Origin: Bacillota bacterium
GTDB lineage: Bacteria > Bacillota > Clostridia > Acetivibrionales > DTU013
Reading direction: 5' to 3'
NCBI GenBank assembly: GCA_023409735.1
Contig: JAEYRB010000011.1
Span: 1 to 64,000 of the forward strand
DNA: 64,000 bases
Part shown: one piece after another, positions 7,419 to 16,689 of the stretch
Numbering within the stretch: the stretch's first letter is position 1
Layout: each line of letters opens with the position of its first letter
Notes under the pieces: generated by a model
What the model saw: the letters and a program-made list of their open reading frames with translations, nothing else
Database searches by the model: none
Told to the model about the DNA's origin: nothing
Translations under genes and position numbers: made by a program

Positions 7419-8585
7419 ATGAACAGGATAATTGTAATTGTACTAGACAGTGTTGGTATGGGAGAGTTGCCCGACGCAGAGAAATATGGAGATCAGGGAA
7501 GCAATACGTTAGGACATATTGCATTGGCAGTAAAGGACTTCGCGCTTCCCAATATGCAAAAATTAGGGCTTGGCAATATAGAAGGTGCTGTAGGTTTTAA
7601 AGCTGCCTCTGAACCTATGGGCTGCTATGGTAAAATGACAGAAAGGTCTGCGGGAAAGGATACTACAACAGGACATTGGGAACTGGCCGGGGTTACATTA
7701 AAAAAGCCATTTCCCACATACCCTAATGGCTTTCCGGACAGCGTAATAAAGCCTTTTGAAGAAGCTATAGGAAGAAAGACGCTGGGTAATTATCCTGCCT
7801 CTGGAACAGAGATCATAAAGCAGCTAGGACATCAGCACATGATGACAGGATATCCAATAGTTTATACGTCAGCTGACAGTGTACTTCAGATAGCAGCTCA
7901 TGAGGATATAATTCCAATAAATGAATTATACAGTATGTGTGAAAAGGCAAGGACAATTCTAACAGGCGAGCATGCTGTAGGAAGGGTCATTGCAAGGCCG
8001 TTTATCGGAACTGAAGGTAACTTTACACGCACAGACAGGAGACATGATTTTTCACTAAAGCCTGTTTCAAAAACAATTCTCGAGTATATTAAAGAAGCCG
8101 ACTATAAGGTTAAGGCGGTTGGAAAAATAAATGACATATATGCAGGACAGGGCATAACTGATTCGGTGCACATTCACAACAATATGGATGGCATTGATAA
8201 AACAATTAACTATATGAAACAGGATTTTAAAGGCTTGTTGTTTACAAACCTTGTTGAGTTCGATATGAATTTCGGGCACAGAAATGATGTGACCGGATAC
8301 GCAAAAGCATTACAGGACTTTGATGCCCGACTGCCCCAGATACTCTCTCAAATGAGAGAAGATGATATGCTGGTAATTACAGCAGATCACGGATGTGACC
8401 CTACTACGGAAAGTACTGACCACTCAAGGGAATATGTTCCGCTTCTTATATACGGCAAAAGCTTAAAACATGGGATTAACCTTGGCATAAGAAAAACATT
8501 TTCAGATCTTGCCCAGACAATTGCTGATGTATTTGGATTGCAGGCTGACTTTGATGCTGAAAGCTTTTACGGTATAATCAAATAA
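7419..8585 (+). CDS. deoB: Phosphopentomutase
   Basis: DeoB interconverts ribose- or deoxyribose-1-phosphate and the 5-phosphates, linking nucleoside salvage to the pentose phosphate pathway. The 388-residue length and alkaline-phosphatase-like metal motifs fit: VLDSVGMGELPD at the start (metal Asp), GHWELAG near residue 87, EFDMNFGHRND near residue 285, and ITADHGCDP near residue 325. GGGAGG precedes the ATG. The next gene, pdp, supplies its substrate. Confidence 0.96.
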   Translation: MNRIIVIVLDSVGMGELPDAEKYGDQGSNTLGHIALAVKDFALPNMQKLGLGNIEGAVGFKAASEPMGCYGKMTERSAGKDTTTGHWELAGVTLKKPFPTYPNGFPDSVIKPFEEAIGRKTLGNYPASGTEIIKQLGHQHMMTGYPIVYTSADSVLQIAAHEDIIPINELYSMCEKARTILTGEHAVGRVIARPFIGTEGNFTRTDRRHDFSLKPVSKTILEYIKEADYKVKAVGKINDIYAGQGITDSVHIHNNMDGIDKTINYMKQDFKGLLFTNLVEFDMNFGHRNDVTGYAKALQDFDARLPQILSQMREDDMLVITADHGCDPTTESTDHSREYVPLLIYGKSLKHGINLGIRKTFSDLAQTIADVFGLQADFDAESFYGIIK

Positions 8586-8685
8586 AAGAGAATGAGATAT
8601 TGTTTTTAAGACAATAACAGAGTGTTATTAAATACAAATCCTTCTGTCAAACCCTACAATAAATATTACAAAAGGAGAGTTGTCA

Positions 8686-10005
8686 ATGAATATTATTGAT
8701 ATCATTGAAAAGAAGAGAGACGGAATGGAGCTTTCCTATGATGAGCTCAAATATTTCATTGACGGCTTATGCAGCGGTGAAGTAGCGGACTATCAGACAT
8801 CAGCGCTTCTTATGGCGTTTTTTATACGGGGCCTAAATTCCAGAGAAACGGGTGATCTCACTGCTAATATGGCCGCATCAGGTGATATGGCTGATTTATC
8901 TGAGATTTCAGGGATAAAGGTTGATAAGCACAGTACAGGCGGAGTCGGTGACAAGACTACTATTGTTGTCGGGCCCATAGTTGCAGCATGTGGTGTACCG
9001 GTAGCTAAAATGTCAGGAAGGGGTCTTGGCCATACAGGCGGAACAATTGATAAGCTTGAGTCGATTAATGGCATGCGAACCTCGTTAACAAGAGAAGAGT
9101 TTATTAATAACGTTAAGGAAATCGGTATAGCAATTGCCGGACAGACCGGTAATCTGGCTCCTGCAGATAAAAAGCTTTATGCACTTAGGGATGTGACAGC
9201 TACAGTTGATAATATACCGCTGATAGCAAGCAGTATAATGAGCAAGAAGCTGGCTTCAGGTGCGGATAAGATTCTACTAGACGTCAAGACAGGCAGCGGA
9301 GCCTTTATGAAGTCATTGGAGGATTCAATAAAACTTGCCCGGGAAATGGTTTCAATTGGCAGTAAAATGAAGCGTAAGACAGTAGCTGTTGTCACTGATA
9401 TGAATATACCTCTTGGTAATGCCATAGGCAATGCTCTTGAGGTAAGGGAAGCGGTCATGACGTTACAGGGAAACGGACCAAAGGACTTGGAAACAGTATG
9501 CATAGAGCTTGCAGCAAGAATGCTTGAGCTTGCACAAATCGGGTCTATAGATAAATGCAGGGCACTTGCAGAGGAAAAGATCAGAGACGGAAGCGCACTT
9601 AAAAAGCTTGAGGAGGTTGTAAAAAAGCAGGGTGCCTTGTACTCGCCATTAGACAGCAGGGCGATGGAAACAGCACCAATCATTGAGAAGATAATTTCTC
9701 CGTTTGATGGATATATATCATCTGTGCATGCTGATATGATTGGAAAAGCATCAATGCTTCTAGGTGCAGGACGTGAAACAAAGGAGAGTATAATCGACCA
9801 CAGCGCAGGTATAATACTTTTCAAAAAACCTGGAGAAATGGTTAAGAAGGGTGAAGTACTTGCGGAGTTACACACATCCTCAAAAAAGAATATAAAGGAC
9901 GCTGAGGAAATGTTCCTTAAAGCATATAAAACAGAAGCTTCTGCACCTGCTTCAAGACCTCTTATATTAGCTTATATTGACGAAAACAATGTAATAAGGT
10001 ACTAG
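8686..10005 (+). CDS. pdp: Pyrimidine-nucleoside phosphorylase
   Basis: This enzyme cleaves uridine and thymidine with phosphate to the base and sugar-1-phosphate. The 439-residue protein carries the phosphate-binding KHSTGGVGDK near residues 81-90, SGRGLGHTGGT, and the KTGSGAF loop, all diagnostic. I start at ATG 8686, which lies behind AAAGGAG. The upstream TTG at 8680 would be too close to it. It pairs functionally with deoB. Confidence 0.96.
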   Translation: MNIIDIIEKKRDGMELSYDELKYFIDGLCSGEVADYQTSALLMAFFIRGLNSRETGDLTANMAASGDMADLSEISGIKVDKHSTGGVGDKTTIVVGPIVAACGVPVAKMSGRGLGHTGGTIDKLESINGMRTSLTREEFINNVKEIGIAIAGQTGNLAPADKKLYALRDVTATVDNIPLIASSIMSKKLASGADKILLDVKTGSGAFMKSLEDSIKLAREMVSIGSKMKRKTVAVVTDMNIPLGNAIGNALEVREAVMTLQGNGPKDLETVCIELAARMLELAQIGSIDKCRALAEEKIRDGSALKKLEEVVKKQGALYSPLDSRAMETAPIIEKIISPFDGYISSVHADMIGKASMLLGAGRETKESIIDHSAGIILFKKPGEMVKKGEVLAELHTSSKKNIKDAEEMFLKAYKTEASAPASRPLILAYIDENNVIRY

Positions 10006-10186
10006 GATCGGGACTTAATTCTCCCGGAGACTTTTACTTTTATGTGGTTTTCAACATATCCTGCGTTAGGGCTTATATAAACTTTACGTTAATTTTGAAA
10101 ATTATACTATTCACAGAATATAGTGCCTGTTCATGGCATAATTTAGTTATTGTAAAGGTATATAAAGCTAGCAGGGAGTGTTGATT

Positions 10187-11419
10187 ATGATAAAAAGGAT
10201 TACATTGGCTGTGCTCATCATTGTGATGTTATCATCATTATTTCCGTTTAGAGCAGAAGCAGCTACCAGTGGAGTTGTAGATTATGATGATGTAACAGTA
10301 ACGAAGATAATGAACAACACATCGGTTAATGATCTGAAGGCAAAGGGTGCGATCCTTATAGATGCTAACACAGGCATGGTACTTCAGGAAAAGAATTGCC
10401 ACGATGAGCTGCCTTTGGCAAGTGTAACTAAGGTAATGTCCATGTTGCTAATTATGGAGGCTCTCGACACTGGGAGATTGACGTTTGATACGAAGGTGAC
10501 AATCAGCGAGCACTCATACAGCATGGGAGGCTCACAGGTGTGGCTTGAGCCCGGAGAGGTGTTCACGGTAGATGAACTATTGAAGGCAGTAGCCATACAT
10601 TCTGCTAATGATGCGACAGTAGCTCTTGCTGAAGCAGTTGCAGGCAGCGAGGATGCATTTGTCGGTATGATGAATGATAAGGCTAATGAACTGGGAATGA
10701 AAAATACGAAATTCTTGGATTGCACAGGACTTACGGATGTTGGACATTACAGCAGTGCCTATGATGTTGCGCTCATGTCAAGAGAGCTCCTATTAAAGTA
10801 TCCGTCAATAACAAAATACACTAGAACATGGCAGGATAAATTTAGAGTAAACGTGCCTGGCAAAAAACCGGTGTCACTTGATAATACTAATAAGCTCATT
10901 CATTACTATCAAGGATGTGTCGGGCTTAAAACCGGATTTACGAGTGTTGCCGGCCATTGCCTGTCAGCTTCGGCAATAAGGAATGGACAGCAGCTTATAT
11001 CGGTAGTGCTTGGCGAGCCTGACTCCAACACGAGATTTGCAGAGAGCAGAAAGCTGCTGGATTATGGCTTTGCCAATTTTGAAACAGTGGTCGTAAATAC
11101 AAAGGGCGAAATTATTGACAGCGTTCAGGTGAAAAAAGGCATGCAGGAAAAGGTTGATATTGCCTATAAGGATGATGTAAAGCTCCTTCTAAAGAAAGGC
11201 GAAAAGGGGAAAATCGAAAGAACTGTCAAGATCAAAAGCGAGCTGATAGCTCCGGTAAAGGCCGGAACAAAAGTTGGCGAAGTAATTTATACTATCGATG
11301 GAAATGAGGCTGGAATTGCTGATGTTGTTGCCATGGATAGTGTTAAGAGGGCAACGTTTATAAAAATATTTGCGAGTATGCTAGTAAGATGGTTTGGACT
11401 GGGAAGAGCATATGCGTAA
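10187..11419 (+). CDS. dacF: D-alanyl-D-alanine carboxypeptidase (penicillin-binding protein, DacF type)
   Basis: The protein is a secreted, membrane-tethered serine carboxypeptidase that trims the terminal D-Ala of peptidoglycan stem peptides. A signal peptide covers about residues 1-26. The catalytic motifs are SVTK (79-82), SAN (139-141) and KTG (248-250). A C-terminal beta domain and a final amphipathic helix (FIKIFASMLVRWFG) fit membrane anchoring. ATG 10187 has AGGGAG eight bases upstream and is preferred over GTG 10178. The position after spoIIM-xerD-deoB-pdp is that of sporulation-linked dacF. Confidence 0.93.
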   Translation: MIKRITLAVLIIVMLSSLFPFRAEAATSGVVDYDDVTVTKIMNNTSVNDLKAKGAILIDANTGMVLQEKNCHDELPLASVTKVMSMLLIMEALDTGRLTFDTKVTISEHSYSMGGSQVWLEPGEVFTVDELLKAVAIHSANDATVALAEAVAGSEDAFVGMMNDKANELGMKNTKFLDCTGLTDVGHYSSAYDVALMSRELLLKYPSITKYTRTWQDKFRVNVPGKKPVSLDNTNKLIHYYQGCVGLKTGFTSVAGHCLSASAIRNGQQLISVVLGEPDSNTRFAESRKLLDYGFANFETVVVNTKGEIIDSVQVKKGMQEKVDIAYKDDVKLLLKKGEKGKIERTVKIKSELIAPVKAGTKVGEVIYTIDGNEAGIADVVAMDSVKRATFIKIFASMLVRWFGLGRAYA

Positions 11420-11486
11420 TTGTAGTAGTTTAGGTAGCCAAAGTCCAGTAACCAAAGAAGGATAAACGAAGAAATATAAAAAAATG

Positions 11487-11514
11487 TTACTGATCGCATT
11501 TTGTTTGGTATAAT
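11487..11514 (+). promoter_or_regulatory. Possible promoter of a structured RNA
   Basis: A perfect TATAAT at 11509-11514 has a weak TTACTG 16 bp upstream. The -10 box overlaps the lowest part of the long stem described next, so either transcription starts after this box and the stem is shorter, or the true promoter lies elsewhere. Confidence 0.4.
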
Positions 11515-11647
11515 ATCCGTATGTTAACAGTGTCTGTAATGCCTTTAGCTTGAGTATCCACGGCGTTCAAAGGAACGTTTTTGGATCACCATGAATGTAT
11601 ACGCAAGAATTGCTTGTTACAAAGACACTGGATATGCGGATATTTTT
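11515..11647 (+). ncRNA. Candidate structured non-coding RNA, class unknown
   Basis: The two ends of this 130-nt stretch pair over about 25 bp: CAGTGTCT near 11537 with AGACACTG near 11626, the flanking GTAA/TTAC, and AATATCCG with CGGATATT. A T-run ends at 11647. Inside is a nested arm with ATCC/GGAT enclosing a CGTTC-AAAG-GAACG hairpin. No reading frame with a start and ribosome site fits. The closed-ends design with an internal bubble recalls 6S-type RNAs, and other clostridial structured RNAs are also possible. I cannot name a family from memory. Confidence 0.55.
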
Positions 11648-11860
11648 ACTTTAGCACAAGATGCATATTTAATTCATACTATACGCATATTACGAAAAAT
11701 ACCATAAAGTTCAAGTGCTTAATGGTATAATAATATAGTGATATATTGTTTTAAAGCATAATGTTTTATTGTATTGATTTTAATTGGATACGGGTTTTAC
11801 TTTTAGTGGACAAGCCGTCAATAGACGAAATGAAATCAATATCCGATAAGGAGAAGAAAA

Positions 11861-12577
11861 ATGAGAGGAAACATATTGCTATATCTGCTGGCAATACCGG
11901 CAATATTAGTATCACTTAGCTTTCATGAGCTTGCACATGCTTATGTTTCATATAGACAAGGTGACCCTACGGCAAAAAATATGGGTAGGCTTTCGCTTAA
12001 CCCCCTTAAACATCTCGATCCGCTGGGTACGCTTATGCTGGTAATATCAATGTTCAGCGGCTTTGGTTTTGGATGGGCAAAGCCTGTACCAATAAATCCA
12101 AGATATTATAGAAATATGAAGCGGGGTACAATACTTGTAAGTCTGGCCGGGCCTTTGTCTAACCTTTTACTGGCATTCCTTTTTTCATTCCCCATGGCTG
12201 CGATCGCAATAGCTGCAGGATCAGGTCTAAAGATCAGCGAAATCTACAACAGCAGTTACAGTATATACTTTTCCGGTTATTCATTTCAGGCGGTTATTTA
12301 TAATATAAGCAGATTTTTCTATATGATAAATATAGGACTTGCTGTGTTTAACATCATTCCTATACCGCCCCTTGACGGTTCAAAGATTTTGTCGGCTGTT
12401 CTGCCTGACAGGCAGTATTTCAAGCTTATGCAGTATGAGCAGTATATAGGGATTGCATTTTTGCTTATTATGCTTTTAAGGCCAGGTATACTTTCCACTA
12501 TAATGTGGCCGCTTAGAAGAGGCGTTGAGAGCGTTTTCATGTTAATAGCCGATCCATTGCTGGGGTTGTTGGTGTAG
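11861..12577 (+). CDS. Site-2 protease family (M50) membrane metalloprotease
   Basis: The 238-residue multi-pass protein has the zinc site HELAH at residues 22-26 inside the first membrane segment and the third ligand in NIIPIPPLDG (Asp about 172) in a later segment. This is the layout of small SpoIVFB/YwhC-like site-2 proteases that cut substrates within the membrane. The substrate is unknown. AAGGAG precedes the ATG. It lies between dacF and trpS, as in many Clostridia. Confidence 0.9.
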   Translation: MRGNILLYLLAIPAILVSLSFHELAHAYVSYRQGDPTAKNMGRLSLNPLKHLDPLGTLMLVISMFSGFGFGWAKPVPINPRYYRNMKRGTILVSLAGPLSNLLLAFLFSFPMAAIAIAAGSGLKISEIYNSSYSIYFSGYSFQAVIYNISRFFYMINIGLAVFNIIPIPPLDGSKILSAVLPDRQYFKLMQYEQYIGIAFLLIMLLRPGILSTIMWPLRRGVESVFMLIADPLLGLLV

Positions 12578-12661
12578 GTGTGTTTTTGAGGTTTGCTGAT
12601 AAAAGGAATGCATCACACTATGTAAAAGTGAAGCAGTAGATGATAGAGGAATTTTTATTAA

Positions 12662-12726
12662 TTGCGTTGCCCGAAGGGCTACAGCAAAAGGCAAGTGGGG
12701 TTCAATGCCCTCGAGACTTTTTTTAG
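12662..12726 (+). repeat. Structured dispersed repeat, copy A (upstream of trpS)
   Basis: This is one of four related elements. The core order is GCGTTG, a CCC-GAA-GGG mini-hairpin, CTACAG, AAAAGGCAAG, GGGG, CAATGCC, then GAGACTTT. GCGTTG (12664-12669) can pair with CAATGC (12703-12708) to close the element. It lies 74 bp before trpS and ends in a T-run. Orientation matches the downstream gene. Confidence 0.7.
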
Positions 12727-12799
12727 GTTGACATAGCATTTTTATATATTTAAAATGAAGTAGTTAAGGGTATAAAAACATTTATCGGAGAGTGAAAAT

Positions 12800-13786
12800 A
12801 TGGAACAAAAGGTAATGCTCAGCGGTATGAGACCGACAGGGGCACTTCATCTTGGCAATTACTTTGGAGCACTTGAAAACTGGGTAAAGCTTCAGAACGA
12901 ATACAAATGCTATTTCTTTGTGGCTGATTGGCATGCACTTACAACAGGCTACGAGGATACATCGAATATTAAGAAATATATAAATGACCTTGTTATAGAT
13001 TGGATGAGCGCCGGTCTTGATCCTGAGAAATGCTCAATGTTCCTCCAGTCTTCCATAAAAGAGCATGCAGAACTGCACCTTTTATTTTCGATGTGCACTC
13101 CGCTTTCATGGCTTGAAAGATGCCCAACATATAAGGATCAGCTATCACAGCTGAAAGAAAAGAATATTACCACTTATGGCTTCCTGGGATATCCATGCCT
13201 GATGGCTGCCGATATACTTATTTACAAGGCACAGGTGGTTCCTGTGGGAGAAGACCAGCTGCCGCATCTGGAGCTTGCAAGAGAGATAGCAAGACGATTT
13301 AACTATTTATTCGGAGAGGTATTTCCGGAACCTGAGGGTAAGCTCACTAAAGCAAAGGTACTCCCCGGCACCGATGGAAGAAAGATGAGCAAGAGCTATA
13401 ATAACACTATTGCTTTGTCAGATGATCCCGAAACAGTACGCAAAAAGGTGATGTCAATGATCACCGATCCTGCCAGGATAAAAAAGGATGATCCGGGACA
13501 CCCTGACGTGTGTGCTGTTTACAGCTTTCATAAGGTATTTAATGAGACTGAAGTTCAACAGATAGAGTGCCAGTGTAAGGAAGGCTCGATAGGCTGTGTC
13601 CAGTGTAAGAGGAACCTTGCAGCAAAAATGGCAGAAAAGCTTACGCCTATATATGATAAAAGGCAGGAACTTTTAAATAAGCCTGAATACATCAGGGAAG
13701 TAATTGAAAATGGAAATACAAATGCCCGGATTGCAGCTAAAAAGACTATGGAAGAAGTCAGAAGGGCAATAAAGATAGACTGGTAG
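12800..13786 (+). CDS. trpS: Tryptophanyl-tRNA synthetase
   Basis: This class I aminoacyl-tRNA synthetase charges tRNA-Trp. The 328-residue protein has the HIGH-type motif HLGN at residues 17-20 and KMSKS at residues 195-199. Between these lie the usual GEDQLPHLELAREIA and FPEPEG segments. A GGAGAG site precedes the ATG. It heads a series continuing into scpA and scpB. A copy of the dispersed structured repeat sits in its 5' region in place of the T-box leader often seen on synthetase genes, and I see no T-box. Confidence 0.96.
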   Translation: MEQKVMLSGMRPTGALHLGNYFGALENWVKLQNEYKCYFFVADWHALTTGYEDTSNIKKYINDLVIDWMSAGLDPEKCSMFLQSSIKEHAELHLLFSMCTPLSWLERCPTYKDQLSQLKEKNITTYGFLGYPCLMAADILIYKAQVVPVGEDQLPHLELAREIARRFNYLFGEVFPEPEGKLTKAKVLPGTDGRKMSKSYNNTIALSDDPETVRKKVMSMITDPARIKKDDPGHPDVCAVYSFHKVFNETEVQQIECQCKEGSIGCVQCKRNLAAKMAEKLTPIYDKRQELLNKPEYIREVIENGNTNARIAAKKTMEEVRRAIKIDW

Positions 13787-13802
13787 TTTTGGGGGCGCGT
13801 GA

Positions 13803-14597
13803 TTGGAAAGCGTACTAACGAATGCATGTAAAATAAAAATCGATAATTTTGAGGGACCATTCGACCTGCTGTTCCATTTGATCGAAAAGAATCAGTTCAG
13901 CATATATGATATCCCTATAAATATTATTACCGATCAATACATGGAATACCTCTTTGCAATGCAGGAGCTTGATCTTGAGGTAACAAGCGAATTTTTGGTT
14001 ATGGCGGCTACTCTTCTTCATATTAAATCAAGAATGCTTCTTCCATCAAAAAAGGAAGAACAACAGGAGGAGGAGGACCCAAGAGAAGAGCTCGTCATGC
14101 GCTTATTGGAGTACAGAAAATTCAAGGATGTTTCCAATGTGCTCAGACAGCGTGAAAAAGAATGGTCGACGGTGTATTATAAGCTTCCTGAGATAATACA
14201 GTTTACGAAGAAGGAAGAAACTCTGGAACTGATTCCTGATGAGCTAAAGAGGATATACGAGGAGCTGCTGGGCCGGAACAGAAGAAAGATAAACCCAAAT
14301 GTAAGCGGCATGAACAGGATCATACAGCATGAAAAGGTTTCGATGAAGAGTAAAATGCGAGAGATAATTCGTGAACTGCTTAAGAAAAGTCAAATAAGAT
14401 TTTTAGAATTTTTCTCGCTTAAAAAAAGATCATCCACAGATGTTATAACTGGGTTTATGGCAGTTCTGGAGCTTGCTAAGCTTAAAAAAATCCGGATAAA
14501 TCAGAAAAAGCAATTTGATGAGATATATATTCAAAGAGCAGAGAATTCAGAGGAGTTGCTGCGGTTTGAACATGAAAATATCGATAATCTGGCATAA
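13803..14597 (+). CDS. scpA: Segregation and condensation protein A
   Basis: ScpA is the kleisin subunit of the SMC-ScpAB complex that compacts and segregates chromosomes. The 264-residue protein shows the family start FEGPFDLLFHLIEKN, the helical segment TSEFLVMAATLLHIKSRMLLP, and the C-terminal winged-helix region (FLEFFSLKKRS, VITGFMAVLELAKL). A TTG start behind GGGGGCG fits best. It begins 16 bp after trpS and is followed 15 bp later by scpB. Confidence 0.94.
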   Translation: MESVLTNACKIKIDNFEGPFDLLFHLIEKNQFSIYDIPINIITDQYMEYLFAMQELDLEVTSEFLVMAATLLHIKSRMLLPSKKEEQQEEEDPREELVMRLLEYRKFKDVSNVLRQREKEWSTVYYKLPEIIQFTKKEETLELIPDELKRIYEELLGRNRRKINPNVSGMNRIIQHEKVSMKSKMREIIRELLKKSQIRFLEFFSLKKRSSTDVITGFMAVLELAKLKKIRINQKKQFDEIYIQRAENSEELLRFEHENIDNLA

Positions 14598-14612
14598 GAG
14601 GAAATTAGGTTT

Positions 14613-15188
14613 ATGGATATAAAAGATATTGAATCAGTAATAGAGGGTTTGCTGTTTGCAGCAGGAGACCCTCTGCCGCTTGAAAAGCTTGCCGATATTC
14701 TTGAACAGGATAAAAAAACGATGCGGCTGATACTTAGCAATATGGCGGCATCGCTTCAAAACTCCAAAAGAGGAATAATACTGCGTGAGTTAGATGGAAG
14801 CTACCAGCTTTGCACAAGACAGGAGCATGCGCAGTATATTCAAAAGTTAGTGGAGCCAAGGCAAAAGCAGGCGCTTTCTCAGGCTGCATACGAAACATTG
14901 TCGATAATAGCATATAACCAGCCAATAACGAGAGCGAGAATCGAAGCGATAAGAGGTGTGAACTCAGACAGCGCAATATCCAGACTTGTAGAACGTAATC
15001 TTATCAGAGATGCAGGAAGACTGGATGCTCCCGGAAAACCAATGGTTTATGAGACAACAGAGGAATTTCTTAGAAGCTTTGGTTTCAAGTCCATAAATAG
15101 CCTGCCCATCATTGAGCTTGATACAATGTTGCCGTCTGAGGATGAGGTATCTGCAGCTAAGGATAATGAAAATAGTGGAATTGAATAA
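14613..15188 (+). CDS. scpB: Segregation and condensation protein B
   Basis: ScpB dimers bind the kleisin ScpA in the SMC complex. The 191-residue product has two winged-helix domains, with IEGLLFAAGDPLPLEKLA at the start and the conserved LSIIAYNQPITRARIEAIRG near residues 95-114. The acidic tail is typical. GAGGAAATT precedes the ATG. Confidence 0.95.
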   Translation: MDIKDIESVIEGLLFAAGDPLPLEKLADILEQDKKTMRLILSNMAASLQNSKRGIILRELDGSYQLCTRQEHAQYIQKLVEPRQKQALSQAAYETLSIIAYNQPITRARIEAIRGVNSDSAISRLVERNLIRDAGRLDAPGKPMVYETTEEFLRSFGFKSINSLPIIELDTMLPSEDEVSAAKDNENSGIE

Positions 15189-15240
15189 ATAAAAAATGGG
15201 AAAAATAGCTTAAAGCATATCAGTAAAGGGCTGAGGTAAA

Positions 15241-15912
15241 GTGCTAAAATATATAGCTATTTTTTTTATATTACTTTCTCTATACTTATTATTGTTCGTC
15301 ATGGGAGTAAACGTCGTGTTCGAGTATACAAGAAATAAGCGGGAAGAATGGGCGATGCTTTATTTTTGTATTAGAAATGATGCCCTGGAGTATACGTATG
15401 AGTTGACGTTGTCTGAGAAAGACAAACATAAAAAAGGCTTTAAGCTTGAAAGAGGCAAAAAAAGAAGAGAGAGAATTAAAAACGAAAACCGACAGAAGCT
15501 TGGATTAGATGCAGTATATAAAAAAATAGTAAATTTTAAGGTGAATTACACCGAGAGAAAAGAATATGTTGACTATATTATAGGCTACATAAATAAAAAG
15601 GATATCAAGGTAGACATAAAAGCAGATGTTTTGCAGGGAAACGGCGACGCAGCCCAAACCGGATTGATATGTGGTCTATTATGGAGTGTTGCCGGAATCC
15701 TTGAGTGCTATGTTTCAAGATACATAAAGCATTATCGGAGAAGGATTAGGATTAAGCCATGCTTTAATAAAAAGACATTTGAAATAAATGTTAATTGCAT
15801 AATTCATGTTAAATTAGTCCATATTATAGTAGTGCTAATGAGAACATACTTAATAAAACATAGAATAAAGCAAAAATCAAAAAAAACGGTGGGTGGTGAA
15901 ATAAGTGGGTGA
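15241..15912 (+). CDS. DUF2953 membrane-anchored protein
   Basis: The 223-residue protein has an N-terminal membrane helix (about residues 3-25), a basic linker and a C-terminal segment resembling the DUF2953 family usually found directly upstream of ytfJ in spore-formers. The function is unknown. The start is GTG 15241 behind GGGCTGAGG. Its end overlaps the ytfJ start by 8 bp, so the two are translationally coupled. Confidence 0.75.
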   Translation: MLKYIAIFFILLSLYLLLFVMGVNVVFEYTRNKREEWAMLYFCIRNDALEYTYELTLSEKDKHKKGFKLERGKKRRERIKNENRQKLGLDAVYKKIVNFKVNYTERKEYVDYIIGYINKKDIKVDIKADVLQGNGDAAQTGLICGLLWSVAGILECYVSRYIKHYRRRIRIKPCFNKKTFEINVNCIIHVKLVHIIVVLMRTYLIKHRIKQKSKKTVGGEISG

Positions 15913-16360
15913 AAAACATCCAATCGAAGGTCTTATGACAACTGCCATGAATAGTATCAAGGAAATGGTAGACGTTAATACTATTGTTGGTGATGCAGTA
16001 CAGGCGCCTGATGGAACAGTTATAATACCAATATCAAAGGTTGCATTCGGGTTTGCATCAGGAGGCGGAGAATACGGTATCTCAGCTAGTGATGAAGATG
16101 GTGAGGATCTCGGAGAAGAGGAAGGCAGCTCATCTGATGGTAAATTTCCTTTTGCAGGCGGCAGCGGTGCCGGAGTTAGTATAAGTCCTGTTGCATTTAT
16201 GGTGGTTGGAAATGGTCAGATAAAGCTTATGCCTGTCAATGTCAATTCATCAGTAGATAAGATACTTGATCTGATACCGGATATTATGGATAAGCTCAGC
16301 GAGATTTGTAAGAAAAAAATGACGATAAAGAAGAATGAACAGACAGAATGCAGCGAATGA
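15905..16360 (+). CDS. ytfJ: Sporulation protein YtfJ (GerW family)
   Basis: YtfJ/GerW is a forespore protein needed for normal spore germination in Bacillus. The 151-residue product has the family pattern IEGLMTTAMNSIKEMVDVNTIVG, IPISKVAFGFASGGGEYG, a variable glycine- and acid-rich loop, then GAGVSISPVAFMVV and VKILDLIPDIMDKL-like ends. It starts with GTG behind GGTGGTGA and overlaps the DUF2953 gene. A terminator follows. Confidence 0.93.
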   Translation: MGEKHPIEGLMTTAMNSIKEMVDVNTIVGDAVQAPDGTVIIPISKVAFGFASGGGEYGISASDEDGEDLGEEEGSSSDGKFPFAGGSGAGVSISPVAFMVVGNGQIKLMPVNVNSSVDKILDLIPDIMDKLSEICKKKMTIKKNEQTECSE

Positions 16361-16377
16361 TATGAAAACAAAAGGTA

Positions 16378-16429
16378 AAAGCCACGACAAATCCGGAAAA
16401 TCAATCCGGGATTGCCAGTGGTTTTTTTT
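16378..16429 (+). terminator. Terminator after ytfJ
   Basis: An outer stem (GCCAC with GTGGT), an inner AATCCGG/CCGGGATT helix and a run of eight T residues end the scpA-ytfJ series. Confidence 0.75.
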
Positions 16430-16689
16430 ATAAATAAATGTTATATTCTAATAGTCTATAATTGAGGCCATTTGATATGTATGCAATAGACATCAGCAAA
16501 AGCTACCGGGTAAATGCAGCCTATTACAGTGCTTTGATGAGGATGCGGGATGCTGATTATTTTCAGAGTGACCCGCAATGTCATTACTGGTGCGTTTTAC
16601 AACCGATGTTCAACTGTAGACTAGCTTTGAGTCTACATGACAAATGTCTTAAGTTAGAATTAACAGACAAATATGAAAGGAATAAAGTT
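16430..16689 (+). other. Upstream region of rluB with hairpin
   Basis: The rluB frame stays open for 76 codons upstream, but this extension has no family likeness. A hairpin with arms TGTAGACT and AGTCTACA lies near 16615-16637, followed by ATG-proximal AT-rich DNA. No separate gene is supported. Confidence 0.4.

Noticed and set aside
9177..9875. 232-residue minus-strand ORF opposite pdp
   Set aside because: It is a shadow frame of a highly conserved gene.
12662..12726. Cyclic-di-GMP, fluoride, THF or T-box riboswitch at the dispersed repeats
   Set aside because: I compared the conserved cores that I remember, and none matches the GGCGTTG...GATGCC pattern. The downstream genes also share no obvious ligand.
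12662..12726. tRNA-like T-arm in the repeat (GGTTCAATGCC)
   Set aside because: The resemblance is not kept in copies B and C, and no other tRNA arms are present.
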